From Metaphire vulgaris (lineage: Eukaryota; Annelida; Clitellata; Crassiclitellata; Megascolecidae), in the NCBI GenBank assembly GCA_018105865.1, contig CM030869.1, positions 11,012,173-11,076,172 of the forward strand: DNA of 64,000 nucleotides. The letters run 5' to 3'. The position numbers and the translations under genes were made by a program. Below, one piece after another: positions 51,842 through 64,000 of the stretch. Below the pieces are notes generated by a model. It did not search any database. It was given only the letters and a program-made list of their open reading frames with translations, and had not been told where the DNA came from. How positions within the stretch are numbered: the stretch's first letter is position 1; each line of letters starts with the position of its first letter.

Positions 51842-52578
51842 CTACACTTTGTATCCATTGCGTGTGTTAAGTATTTTAGATGTATGAATTGTGTCAATGA
51901 AACTGCTTTGAATTATTGTATTTACAAAAGCATTTATTTCTTCTCTGTTGTTTTTTTTCCATTTTGCTGTACGGCAGTAAAATAGCGGTCTACAGTTGAG
52001 ACGGATTTAATTTGGCTGAATGGGGGATAGTAGATGTACTCTTGCCAAGAGTTCTGGTTTTATATGTGTAGCTTCTGTGAGACAGAATTCAACGATAAGT
52101 TTGGGTGATTTCTTATATTGCCAGTAAATAATTTTTTCGGTTTTAACCAGAATTCTAGATAGATGTTACAGACTGTTTCATATTTTTAGCACAAAAACCA
52201 AACTCCTGCAGGGTTGAGGCTAGCCTGTGCTGGGCGCACCCCTCCCCCTCTCCTACGGAAACAGAATAAATAATTAGGCCTCCAAGAATGGAGGATGTTG
52301 TTGTAAATACCTTTGCGGGTGCCTGGCCCTGGCCTTGTCCTTCTGACCCTAAGGTCAAACTACTGTATAAGGATGGCCTAAAATTGTGCCAGATGGACTT
52401 GTAATGCATGGGCGGATTAAATTGGAGCTTGTGGTGGTGTCTTTAACTTTGGGGCATAATTTAGTGCATTAGTGAATATTTTTGTGCATGAGGACATTAT
52501 TTCTGGTAATTTTTATAAAGGAGCTAAATAAAGAGACCAACTCTGTGCTGGTATTTGTTATGCTATGCATTAGACAGA
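51842..52578. other. Spacer, no feature seen
   Basis: AT-rich unique-looking sequence. The 84-residue minus-strand frame at 52155-52409 has no recognisable motif. Confidence 0.4.
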
Positions 52579-52774
52579 CCAACGCACAGGGTTTAATCTA
52601 GGCCGTTTCCGGGAGGAAATTGCCCTTTCCCTCCCCCCGGAAATTTCAAATTGCCCTCTGGAAATTTTGGCATACTACATCAACTAACAGCAGCCGCCTA
52701 GCTGACTTCCCTCTCCCCCGGCCTTGTCAGTCCCCCCCCCTCTCCAGGAGTCTAGATTAGACACTGCCAACGCA
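52579..52774. mobile_element. hAT-type MITE (180 bp) with perfect TSD
   Basis: The element at 52587-52766 has ends CAGGGTTTAATCTAG / CTAGATTAGACACTG, imperfect inverses, flanked by CCAACGCA on both sides. Confidence 0.88.
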
Positions 52775-53138
52775 TTTTTGGAAATTATTGTGCTTTCATG
52801 GGCAAAAAGCTCATTTGATTGTAAAATTCATATTCAACAAGAAATTAAGAAATGCTGTTTTATGTTGGTTGTCTTTGCTATGGATTTAATTCCTTGGACA
52901 TGAAATCACAATATTAGACTGTTGGTGCTGGAGTAGTAGTATTAGATAGTTCAGCTGAATACAGTAGGTGTTTGAATGAGCTGTTTTGTGTTATATGCTT
53001 TCGTTTAGACTGTTGCTGATGTACATTTTGTTTGGCATCTGGAGGTACGGTGCATAAAGTGTAATTTCGGAGTAAATATGACGGGAACAAGCAAAAATTG
53101 ACATTAATTTTTATGTTCTCTCTGATTATTTTGTATGG

Positions 53139-53435
53139 CAGGGGTGGCCAACGGACAGGTCCCCGGTGCAACTTTCCAAAAAATTTTATTGGTCCTATGT
53201 ATGCATACAATGTTGAGTCATGATTAATTGTTTTAGTTCCAGTGCTTAATTTAGTGAAATAGTAAATTACTGTAAGCTACTGTTTGGTTGTTACCAGTTG
53301 CTACTGTTAGCGTGACTGCACTGACTATCACTACTTTTGAAAACAATGTGCATGATGAAGCAAAACAATGTGGCCCTCTTCATGATGATCAGGATTTATA
53401 ATGGCCCGCCTGTAGTGAAAGGTTGGCCACCCCTG
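53139..53435. mobile_element. hAT-type MITE (297 bp) with perfect 14-bp TIRs
   Basis: Ends CAGGGGTGGCCAAC / GTTGGCCACCCCTG are perfect inverses. The left flank TTGTATGG matches ATGTATGG (53441-53448), but five A bases lie between the right end and that copy. Similar architecture to the element at 38049-39100. Confidence 0.8.
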
Positions 53436-54130
53436 AAAAAATGTATGGCATGCAGACAATTTTGAAGTAGTGTAAAAAGATTTCAACCATCATGATTAAT
53501 ATTATTCATGCATCCACAAAAATAGTTATGTTCTCTGTAGCTAATTATATGCTACGTAAACGGGCATGAAACCTATTTTACAAATGATCGGGTTGAAGGT
53601 AGGTAGGACTTGAAAGTTTTCAAGTGCATGTTGTGAATTTCATAGCAGTCGTTTTCGGCCTCTCTGGTGGCGTCACGTGGTGTGTTTGTGTATTAGCGCA
53701 TGTACATGTAATCGTGTATTTCCGCCATGGACATTACCTCCTTATAGTTTTGTCTTGGTTTCCGTAAGATATAAACTGATGCAAGCAATGGTCTGTTTTG
53801 AATGTATACAATGTCGAGAAAGTTAAATGAAATTTTAAGCAAATCGTTGAGTTATAAAATAGCTTCACCGCGTAATTTCATCTTCAGCTCCAGCGAGTTG
53901 GACAACGCCAGAGCCCTTTTGAAGTTTGCAGCTAAATTGCACCCAAAATCAACTTCGTTGTCGTCAACTTCACCATCGTCCGTTGGGAAAGGCTCCACGT
54001 GGCACCTTTCAGACTTGGTCTTTAAACATACCCGTTTGACTTTTGACTTGGCTTATCCCCCTTAGATTGCTCCCCTGCCGTTTCTGACTGATCTCTCCGG
54101 ATTGACCTGGCTCTGATTCAATTTGGTTTT
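53436..54130. other. Spacer before the satellite, with an unassigned frame
   Basis: The frame at 53802-54065 (+, 87 codons) starts MYTMSRKLNEILSKS and continues SSSELDNARALLKFAAKLHP. Its codon texture is less AT-rich than its surroundings and the minus strand also reads open over part of it (GEVDDNEVDFGCNLAANFKR). I recognise no family; it could be a fragment of a gene on either strand. Confidence 0.3.
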
Positions 54131-57100
54131 GGTGCTGGACCCGAATTTAGGATATATATCAGGCGTCTGACTGTTTTAAAGGTTTGAAAGTCTATATAAT
54201 GTATATATCCACCATTATTATATTTTGCAATATAGACACATTAAAAGGGTGGAAAGTGACGGATTTTTCTAGTCCACTGACATCACTGCAAGGGGTTTGA
54301 GGGTCCTAAAGAGAAATTTGGGTGAAATATCGACATGAATTTTTGGGTCGCCCGAAAAAAAACCATGGACTATATAGTCCATGGTTTTTTTTCGAAAATT
54401 GGGCGAAAATTTGTGGTGTCGTAGGGCTTTCATATTTACACCGATTGAAGCCCAGTCGATGTCTACAAGGAATCTGGACCCGCATTTAGGATATCTATCA
54501 GGCGTCTGACTGTTTTAAAGGTTTGAAAGTCTATATAATGTATATATCCACCATTATTATATTTTGCAATATAGACACATTAAAAGGGTGGAAAGTGACG
54601 GATTTTTCTAGTCCACTGACATCACTGCAAGGGGTTTGAGGGTCCTAAAGAGAAATTTGGGTGAAATATCGACATGAATTTTTGGGTCGCCCGAATAAAA
54701 AAACCATGGACTCGATAGTCCATGGTTTTTTTCGAAAATTGGGCGAAAATTTGTGGTGTCGTAGGGCTTTCATATTTACACCGATTGAAGCCCAGTCGAT
54801 GTCTACAAGGAATCTGGACCCGCATTTAGGATATCTATCAGGCGTCTGACTGTTTTAAAGGTTTGAAAGTCTATATAATGTATATATCCACCATTATTAT
54901 ATTTTGCAATATAGACACATTAAAAGGGTGGAAAGTGACGGATTTTTCTAGTCCACTGACATCACTGCAAGGGGTTTGAGGGTCCTAAAGAGAAATTTGG
55001 GTGAAATATCGACATGAATTTTTGGGTCGCCTGAAAAAACCATGGACTATAGTCCATGGTTTTTTTCGAAAATTGGGCGAAAATTTGTGGTGCCGTAGGG
55101 CTTTCATATTTACACCGATTGAAGCCCAGTCGATGTCTACAAGGAATCTGGACCCGCATTTAGGATATCTATCAGGCGTCTGACTGTTTTAAAGGTTTGA
55201 AAGTCTATATAATGTATATATCCACCATTATTATATTTTGCAATATAGACACATTAAAAGGGTGGAAAGTGACGGATTTTTCTAGTCCACTGACATCACT
55301 GCAAGGGGTTTGAGGGTCCTAAAGAGAAATTTGGGTGAAATATCGACATGAATTTTTGGGTCGCCCGAAAAATTTTCATGGACTATAATATAGTCCATGG
55401 TTTTTTTTCGAAAATTGGGCGAAAATTTGTGGTGTCGTAGGGCTTTCATATTTACACCGATTGAAGCCCAGTCGATGTCTACAAGGAATCTGGACCCGCA
55501 TTTAGGATATCTATCAGGCGTCTGACTGTTTTAAAGGTTTGAAAGTCTATATAATGTATATATCCACCATTATTATATTTTGCAATATAGACACATTAAA
55601 AGGGTGGAAAGTGACGGATTTTTCTAGTCCACTGACATCACTGCAAGGGGTTTGAGGGTCCTAAAGAGAAATTTGGGTGAAATATCGACATGAATTTTTG
55701 GGTCGCCCGAAAAATTTTTTCGAAAATTGGGCGAAAATTTGTGGTGTCGTAGGGCTTTCATATTTACACCGATTGAAGCCCAGTCGATGCCTACAAGGAA
55801 TCTGGACCCGCATTTAGGATATCTATCAGGCGTCTGACTGTTTTAAAGGTTTGAAAGTCTATATAATGTATATATCCACCATTATTATATTTTGCAATAT
55901 AGACACATTAAAAGGGTGGAAAGTGACGGATTTTTCTAGTCCACTGACATCACTGCAAGGGGTTTGAGGGTCCTAAAGAGAAATTTGGGTGAAATATCGA
56001 CATGAATTTTTGGGTCGCCCGAAAAAAAACCATGGACCATGGTTTTTTTTCGAAAATTGGGCGAAAATTTGTGGTGTCGTAGGGCTTTCATATTTACACC
56101 GATTGAAGCCCAGTCGATGTCTACAAGGAATCTGGACCCGCATTTAGGATATCTATCAGGCGTCTGACTGTTTTAAAGGTTTGAAAGTCTATATAATGTA
56201 TATATCCACCATTATTATATTTTGCAATATAGACACATTAAAAGGGTGGAAAGTGACGGATTTTTCTAGTCCACTGACATCACTGCAAGGGGTTTGAGGG
56301 TCCTAAAGAGAAATTTGGGTGAAATATCGACATGAATTTTGGGTCGCCCGAAAAAACCATGGACTATAGTCCATGGTTTTTTTTCGAAAAATTGGGCGAA
56401 AATTTGTGGTGTCGTAGGGCTTTCATATTTACACCGATTGAAGCCCAGTCGATGTCTACAAGGAATCTGGACCCGCATTTAGGATATCTATCAGGCGTCT
56501 GACTGTTTTAAAGGTTTGAAAGTCTATATAATGTATATATCCACCATTATTATATTTTGCAATATAGACACATTAAAAGGGTGGAAAGTGACGGATTTTT
56601 CTAGTCCACTGACATCACTGCAAGGGGTTTGAGGGTCCTAAAGAGAAATTTGGGTGAAATATCGACATGAATTTTTGGGTCGCCCGAAAAATTTTCATGG
56701 ACTATATATAGTCCATGGTTTTTTTCGAAAATTGGGCGAAAATTTGTGGTGTCGTAGGGCTTTCATATTTACACCGATTGAAGCCCAGTCGATGTCTACA
56801 AGGAATCTGGACCCGCATTTAGGATATCTATCAGGCGTCTGACTGTTTTAAAGGTTTGAAAGTCTATATAATGTATATATCCACCATTATTATATTTTGC
56901 AATATAGACACATTAAAAGGGTGGAAAGTGACGGATTTTTCTAGTCCACTGACATCACTGCAAGGGGTTTGAGGGTCCTAAAGAGAAATTTGGGTGAAAT
57001 ATCGACATGAATTTTTGGGTCGCCCGAAAAATTTTCATGGTTTTTTTTCGAAAATTGGGCGAAAATTTGTGGTGTCGTAGGGCTTTCATATTTACACCGA

Positions 57101-60100
57101 TTGAAGCCCAGTCGATGTCTACAAGGAATCTGGACCCGCATTTAGGATATCTATCAGGCGTCTGACTGTTTTAAAGGTTTGAAAGTCTATATAATGTATA
57201 TATCCACCATTATTATATTTTGCAATATAGACACATTAAAAGGGTGGAAAGTGACGGATTTTTCTAGTCCACTGACATCACTGCAAGGGGTTTGAGGGTC
57301 CTAAAGAGAAATTTGGGTGAAATATCGACATGAATTTTTGGGTCGCCCGAAAAATTTTCATGGACTATAGTCCATGGTTTTTTTTCGAAAATTGGGCGAA
57401 AATTTGTGGTGTCGTAGGGCTTTCATATTTACACCGATTGAAGCCCAGTCGATGTCTACAAGGAATCTGGACCCGCATTTAGGATATCTATCAGGCGTCT
57501 GACTGTTTTAAAGGTTTGAAAGTCTATATAATGTATATATCCACCATTATTATATTTTGCAATATAGACACATTAAAAGGGTGGAAAGTGACGGATTTTT
57601 CTAGTCCACTGACATCACTGCAAGGGGTTTGAGGGTCCTAAAGAGAAATTTGGGTGAAATATCGACATGAATTTTTGGGTCGCCCGAAAAATTTTTTCGA
57701 AAATTGGGCGAAAATTTGTGGTGTCGTAGGGCTTTCATATTTACACCGATTGAAGCCCAGTCGATGCCTACAAGGAATCTGGACCCGCATTTAGGATATC
57801 TATCAGGCGTCTGACTGTTTTAAAGGTTTGAAAGTCTATATAATGTATATATCCACCATTATTATATTTTGCAATATAGACACATTAAAAGGGTGGAAAG
57901 TGACGGATTTTTCTAGTCCACTGACATCACTGCAAGGGGTTTGAGGGTCCTAAAGAGAAATTTGGGTGAAATATCGACATGAATTTTTGGTCGCCCGAAA
58001 AACCATGGACCATGGTTTTTTTCGAAAATTGGGCGAAAATTTGTGGTGTCGTAGGGCTTTCATATTTACACCGATTGAAGCCCAGTCGATGTCTACAAGG
58101 AATCTGGACCCGCATTTAGGATATCTATCAGGCGTCTGACTGTTTTAAAGGTTTGAAAGTCTATATAATGTATATATCCACCATTATTATATTTTGCAAT
58201 ATAGACACATTAAAAGGGTGGAAAGTGACGGATTTTTCTAGTCCACTGACATCACTGCAAGGGGGTTTGAGGGTCCTAAAGAGAAATTTGGGTGAAATAT
58301 CGACATGAATTTTTGGGTCGCCTGAAAAAAAACCATGGACTATAGTCCATGGTTTTTTTTCGAAAATTGGGCGAAAATTTGTGGTGTCGTAGGGCTTTCA
58401 TATTTACACCGATTGAAGCCCAGTCGATGTCTACAAGGAATCTGGACCCGCATTTAGGATATCTATCAGGCGTCTGACTGTTTTAAAGGTTTGAAAGTCT
58501 ATATAATGTATATATCCACCATTATTATATTTTGCAATATAGACACATTAAAAGGGTGGAAAGTGACGGATTTTTCTAGTCCACTGACATCACTGCAAGG
58601 GGTTTGAGGGTCCTAAAGAGAAATTTGGGTGAAATATCGACATGAATTTTTGGGTCGCCCGAAAAATTTTCATGGACTATATATAGTCCATGGTTTTTTT
58701 TCGAAAATTGGGCGAAAATTTGTGGTGTCGTAGGGCTTTCATATTTACACCGATTGAAGCCCAGTCGATGTCTACAAGGAATCTGGACCCGCATTTAGGA
58801 TATCTATCAGGCGTCTGACTGTTTTAAAGGTTTGAAAGTCTATATAATGTATATATCCACCATTATTATATTTTGCAATATAGACACATTAAAAGGGTGG
58901 AAAGTGACGGATTTTTCTAGTCCACTGACATCACTGCAAGGGGTTTGAGGGTCCTAAAGAGAAATTTGGGTGAAATATCGACATGAATTTTTGGGTCGCC
59001 CGAAAAATTTTCATGGACTATAGTCCATGGTTTTTTTTCGAAAATTGGGCGAAAATTTGTGGTGTCGTAGGGCTTTCATATTTACACCGATTGAAGCCCA
59101 GTCGATGTCTACAAGGAATCTGGACCCGCATTTAGGATATCTATCAGGCGTCTGACTGTTTTAAAGGTTTGAAAGTCTATATAATGTATATATCCACCAT
59201 TATTATATTTTGCAATATAGACACATTAAAAGGGTGGAAAGTGACGGATTTTTCTAGTCCACTGACATCACTGCAAGGGGTTTGAGGGTCCTAAAGAGAA
59301 ATTTGGGTGAAATATCGACATGAATTTTTGGGTCGCCCGAAAAAACCATGGACTATATATAGTCCATGGTTTTTTTTCGAAAATTGGGCGAAAATTTGTG
59401 GTGTCGTAGGGCTTTCATATTTACACCGATTGAAGCCCAGTCGATGTCTACAAGGAATCTGGACCCGCATTTAGGATATCTATCAGGCGTCTGACTGTTT
59501 TAAAGGTTTGAAAGTCTATATAATGTATATATCCACCATTATTATATTTTGCAATATAGACACATTAAAAGGGTGGAAAGTGACGGATTTTTCTAGTCCA
59601 CTGACATCACTGCAAGGGGTTTGAGGGTCCTAAAGAGAAATTTGGGTGAAATATCGACATGAATTTTTTAGGTCGCTCGAAAAAACCATGGACTATATAT
59701 AGTCCATGGTTTTTTTCGAAAATTGGGCGAAAATTTGTGGTGTCGTAGGGCTTTCATATTTACACCGATTGAAGCCCAGTCGATGTCTACAAGGAATCTG
59801 GACCCGCATTTAGGATATCTATCAGGCGTCTGACTGTTTTAAAGGTTTGAAAGTCTATATAATGTATATATCCACCATTATTATATTTTGCAATATAGAC
59901 ACATTAAAAGGGTGGAAAGTGACGGATTTTTCTAGTCCACTGACATCACTGCAAGGGGTTTGAGGGTCCTAAAGAGAAATTTGGGTGAAATATCGACATG
60001 AATTTTTGGTCGCTCGAAAAAACCATGGACTATAGTCCATGGTTTTTTTCGAAAATTGGGCGAAAATTTGTGGTGTCATAGGGCTTTCATATTTACACCG

Positions 60101-63100
60101 ATTGAAGCCCAGTCGATGTCTACAAGAATCTGGACCCGCATTTAGGATATCTATCAGGCGTCTGACTGTTTTAAAGGTTTGAAAGTCTATATAATGTATA
60201 TATCCACCATTATTATATTTTGCAATATAGACACATTAAAAGGGTGGAAAGTGACGGATTTTTCTAGTCCACTGACATCACTGCAAGGGGTTTGAGGGTC
60301 CTAAAGAGAAATTTGGGTGAAATATCGACATGAATTTTTGGGTCGCTGAAAAAACCATGGACTATAGTCCATGGTTTTTTTCGAAAATTGGGCGAAAATT
60401 TGTGGTGTCGTAGGGCTTTCATATTTACACCGATTGAAGCCCAGTCGATGTCTACAAGGAATCTGGACCCGCATTTAGGATATCTATCAGGCGTCTGACT
60501 GTTTTAAAGGTTTGAAAGTCTATATAATGTATATATCCACCATTATTATATTTTGCAATATAGACACATTAAAAGGGTGGAAAGTGACGGATTTTTCTAG
60601 TCCACTGACATCACTGCAAGGGGTTTGAGGGTCCTAAAGAGAAATTTGGGTGAAATATCGACATGAATTTTTGGGTCGCCCGAAAAAAAACCATGGTTTT
60701 TTTCCGAAAATTGGGCGAAAATTTGTGGTGTCGTAGGGCTTTCATATTTACACCGATTGAAGCCCAGTCGATGTCTACAAGGAATCTGGACCCGCATTTA
60801 GGATATCTATCAGGCGTCTGACTGTTTTAAAGGTTTGAAAGTCTATATAATGTATATATCCACCATTATTATATTTTGCAATATAGACACATTAAAAGGG
60901 TGGAAAGTGACGGATTTTTCTAGTCCACTGGCATCACTGCAAGGGGTTTGAGGGTCCTAAAGAGAAATTTGGGTGAAATATCGACATGAATTTTTGGGTC
61001 GCCCGAAAAAAAACCATGGACTATAGTCCATGGTTTTTTTTCGAAAATTGGGCGAAAATTTGTGGTGTCGTAGGGCTTTCATATTTACACCGATTGAAGC
61101 CCAGTCGATGTCTACAAGGAATCTGGACCCGCATTTAGGATATCTATCAGGCGTCTGACTGTTTTAAAGGTTTGAAAGTCTATATAATGTATATATCCAC
61201 CATTATTATCTTTTGCAATATAGACACATTAAAAGGGTGGAAAGTGACGGATTTTTCTAGTCCACTGACATCACTGCAAGGGGTTTGAGGGTCCTAAAGA
61301 GAAATTTGGGTGAAATATCGACATGAATTTTTGGTCGCCCGAAAAAACCATGGACCATGGTTTTTTTCGAAAATTGGGCGAAAATTTGTGGTGTCGTAGG
61401 GCTTTCATATTTACACCGATTGAAGCCCAGTCGATGTCTACAAGGAATCTGGACCCGCATTTAGGATATCTATCAGGCGTCTGACTGTTTTAAAGGTTTG
61501 AAAGTCTATATAATGTATATATCCACCATTATTATATTTTGCAATATAGACACATTAAAAGGGTGGAAAGTGACGGATTTTTCTAGTCCACTGACATCAC
61601 TGCAAGGGGTTTGAGGGTCCTAAAGAGAAATTTGGGTGAAATATCGACATGAATTTTTGGGTCGCCCGAAAAATTTTCATGGTTTTTTTTCGAAAATTGG
61701 GCGAAAATTTGTGGTGTCGTAGGGCTTTCATATTTACACCGATTGAAGCCCAGTCGATGTCTACAAGGAATCTGGACCCGCATTTAGGATATCTATCAGG
61801 CGTCTGACTGTTTTAAAGGTTTGAAAGTCTATATAATGTATATATCCACCATTATTATATTTTGCAATATAGACACATTAAAAGGGTGGAAAGTGACGGA
61901 TTTTTTCTAGTCCACTGACATCACTGCAAGGGGGTTTGAGGGTCCTAAAGAGAAATTTGGGTGAAATATCGACATGAATTTTTGGGTCGCCCGAAAAAAC
62001 CATGGACTATATATAGTCCATGGTTTTTTTCGAAAATTGGGCGAAAATTTGTGGTGTCGTAGGGCTTTCATATTTACACCGATTGAAGCCCAGTCGATGT
62101 CTACAAGGAATCTGGACCCGCATTTAGGATATCTATCAGGCGTCTGACTGTTTTAAAGGTTTGAAAGTCTATATAATGTATATATCCACCATTATTATAT
62201 TTTGCAATATAGACACATTAAAAGGGTGGAAAGTGACGGATTTTTTCTAGTCCACTGACATCACTGCAAGGGGTTTGAGGGTCCTAAAGAGAAATTTGGG
62301 TGAAATATCGACATGAATTTTTTGGGTCGCCCGAAAAAACCATGGACTATAGTCCATGGTTTTTTTCGAAAATTGGGCGAAAATTTGTGGTGTCGTAGGG
62401 CTTTCATATTTACACCGATTGAAGCCCAGTCGATGTCTACAAGGAATCTGGACCCGCATTTAGGATATCTATCAGGCGTCTGACTGTTTTAAAGGTTTGA
62501 AAGTCTATATAATGTATATATCCACCATTATTATATTTTGCAATATAGACACATTAAAAGGGTGGAAAGTGACGGATTTTTCTAGTCCACTGACATCACT
62601 GCAAGGGGTTTGAGGGTCCTAAAGAGAAATTTGGGTGAAATATCGACATGAATTTTTGGGTCGCCTGAAAAAACCATGGACTATATAGTCCATGGTTTTT
62701 TTCGAAAAATTGGGCGAAAATTTGTGGTGTCGTAGGGCTTTCATATTTACACCGATTGAAGCCCAGTCGATGTCTACAAGGAATCTGGACCCGCATTTAG
62801 GATATCTATCAGGCGTCTGACTGTTTTAAAGGTTTGAAAGTCTATATAATGTATATATCCACCATTATTATATTTTGCAATATAGACACATTAAAAGGGT
62901 GGAAAGTGACGGATTTTTCTAGTCCACTGGCATCACTGCAAGGGGTTTGAGGGTCCTAAAGAGAAATTTGGGTGAAATATCGACATGAATTTTTGGGTCG
63001 CCCGAAAAAACCATGGAAAACCATAGTCCATGGTTTTTTTCGAAAATTGGGCGAAAATTTGTGGTGTCGTAGGGCTTTCATATTTACACCGATTGAAGCC

Positions 63101-64000
63101 CAGTCGATGTCTACAAGGAATCTGGACCCGCATTTAGGATATCTATCAGGCGTCTGACTGTTTTAAAGGTTTGAAAGTCTATATAATGTATATATCCACC
63201 ATTATTATATTTTGCAATATAGACACATTAAAAGGGTGGAAAGTGACGGATTTTTCTAGTCCACTGACATCACTGCAAGGGGTTTGAGGGTCCTAAAGAG
63301 AAATTTGGGTGAAATATCGACATGAATTTTTGGGTCGCCCGAAAAATTTTTTCGAAAATTGGGCGAAAATTTGTGGTGTCGTAGGGCTTTCATATTTACA
63401 CCGATTGAAGCCCAGTCGATGCCTACAAGGAATCTGGACCCGCATTTAGGATATCTATCAGGCGTCTGACTGTTTTAAAGGTTTGAAAGTCTATATAATG
63501 TATATATCCACCATTATTATATTTTGCAATATAGACACATTAAAAGGGTGGAAAGTGACGGATTTTTCTAGTCCACTGACATCACTGCAAGGGGTTTGAG
63601 GGTCCTAAAGAGAAATTTGGGTGAAATATCGACATGAATTTTTGGTCGCCGAAAAAACCATGGACCATGGTTTTTTTTTCGAAAATTGGGCGAAAATTTG
63701 TGGTGTCGTAGGGCTTTCATATTTACACCGATTGAAGCCCAGTCGATGTCTACAAGGAATCTGGACCCGCATTTAGAATATCTATCAGGCGTCTGACTGT
63801 TTTAAAGGTTTGAAAGTCTATATAATGTATATATCCACCATTATTATATTTTGCAATATAGACACATTAAAAGGGTGGAAAGTGACGGATTTTTCTAGTC
63901 CACTGACATCACTGCAAGGGGTTTGAGGGTCCTAAAGAGAAATTTGGGTGAAATATCGACATGAATTTTTGGGTCGCCCGAAAAAAAACCATGGAAAACC
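54131..64000. repeat. Satellite array, ~30 units of 311-343 bp, continuing past the window
   Basis: The phrase CTGGACCCG recurs 30 times (54135 to about 63764) at spacings of 311-343 bp, always followed by TTTAGGATAT or close variants, 'caggcgtctgactgttttaa', 'catcactgcaaggggtttga' and 'cgacatgaatttttgggtcg'. Units are nearly identical, with only rare single-base differences, except for one site between GGTCGCCCGAAAA and TTTTCGAAAATTGGGCG. There a palindrome based on CCATGGACTATAGTCCATGG varies in length, centre and presence. The first unit starts abruptly near 54131 and is slightly different (GAATTTAGGATATATATC). Minus-strand frames of 62-72 codons in many units shift frame with the palindrome and are not genes. 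No transposon ends or ribozyme cores were seen. Confidence 0.97.

Noticed and set aside
54622..63157. Recurrent 60-72-residue frames on both strands of the satellite
   Set aside because: They recur because the units are nearly identical; their ends switch frame with palindrome length, and no start context or conserved-frame constraint is visible.
54131..64000. Hammerhead-ribozyme satellite or CRISPR-like array
   Set aside because: I looked on both strands of the unit for the CTGATGA...GAAA core and did not find it. The repeats are adjacent with no unique spacers and the genome is clearly animal.

Overview
This window is metazoan nuclear DNA. It has AT-rich, repeat-laden spacers and one large spliced gene with canonical GT/AG introns. 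The DNA-transposon, SINE and LINE content points to a non-vertebrate animal; I cannot name the species from the sequence.

Layout. 1-6.4 kb is a repeat field: a decayed LINE reverse transcriptase (minus strand), a 12-bp minisatellite grown inside a ~205-bp satellite, a ~350-bp tandem repeat fused to an ISL2EU-like transposase fragment, a hAT MITE, and a minus-strand YqaJ-type transposon exon. A long AAT/ACT microsatellite (6.9-7.1 kb) precedes the gene. 7,561-47,940 (+) is one gene that I could assemble completely: 27 coding exons, 3,828 nt, 1,275 residues, with every junction in phase. It encodes a germinal-centre (Ste20) kinase of the Misshapen/MAP4K4-TNIK-MINK1 family: N-terminal kinase, long disordered linker with proline-rich SH3 ligands, C-terminal CNH domain. 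The usual long coiled coil after the kinase domain is missing, and a Q/N/P/Y-rich stretch stands in its place.

The introns hold an unusually readable set of mobile elements: at least seven hAT-type insertions with perfect or near-perfect 8-bp target duplications (two keep transposase fragments), four ~81-bp piggyBac-like TTAA palindromes, three pogo/Tigger-like MITEs, a pair of tiny TA-flanked MITEs, tRNA-derived SINEs, two SINE-like families tailed by (AAT)n or (ATTG)n, and four LINE 3' ends. Downstream (48-54 kb) are a probable 3' UTR, a near-perfect 142-bp palindrome and two more hAT-type MITEs.

From ~54.13 kb to the window end there is a homogeneous satellite: about 30 tandem ~311-343-bp units. 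They are almost identical except at one palindromic spot centred on CCATGG...CCATGG, which changes from unit to unit. This array, with its apparent six-unit higher-order pattern, is the most unusual structure in the window.
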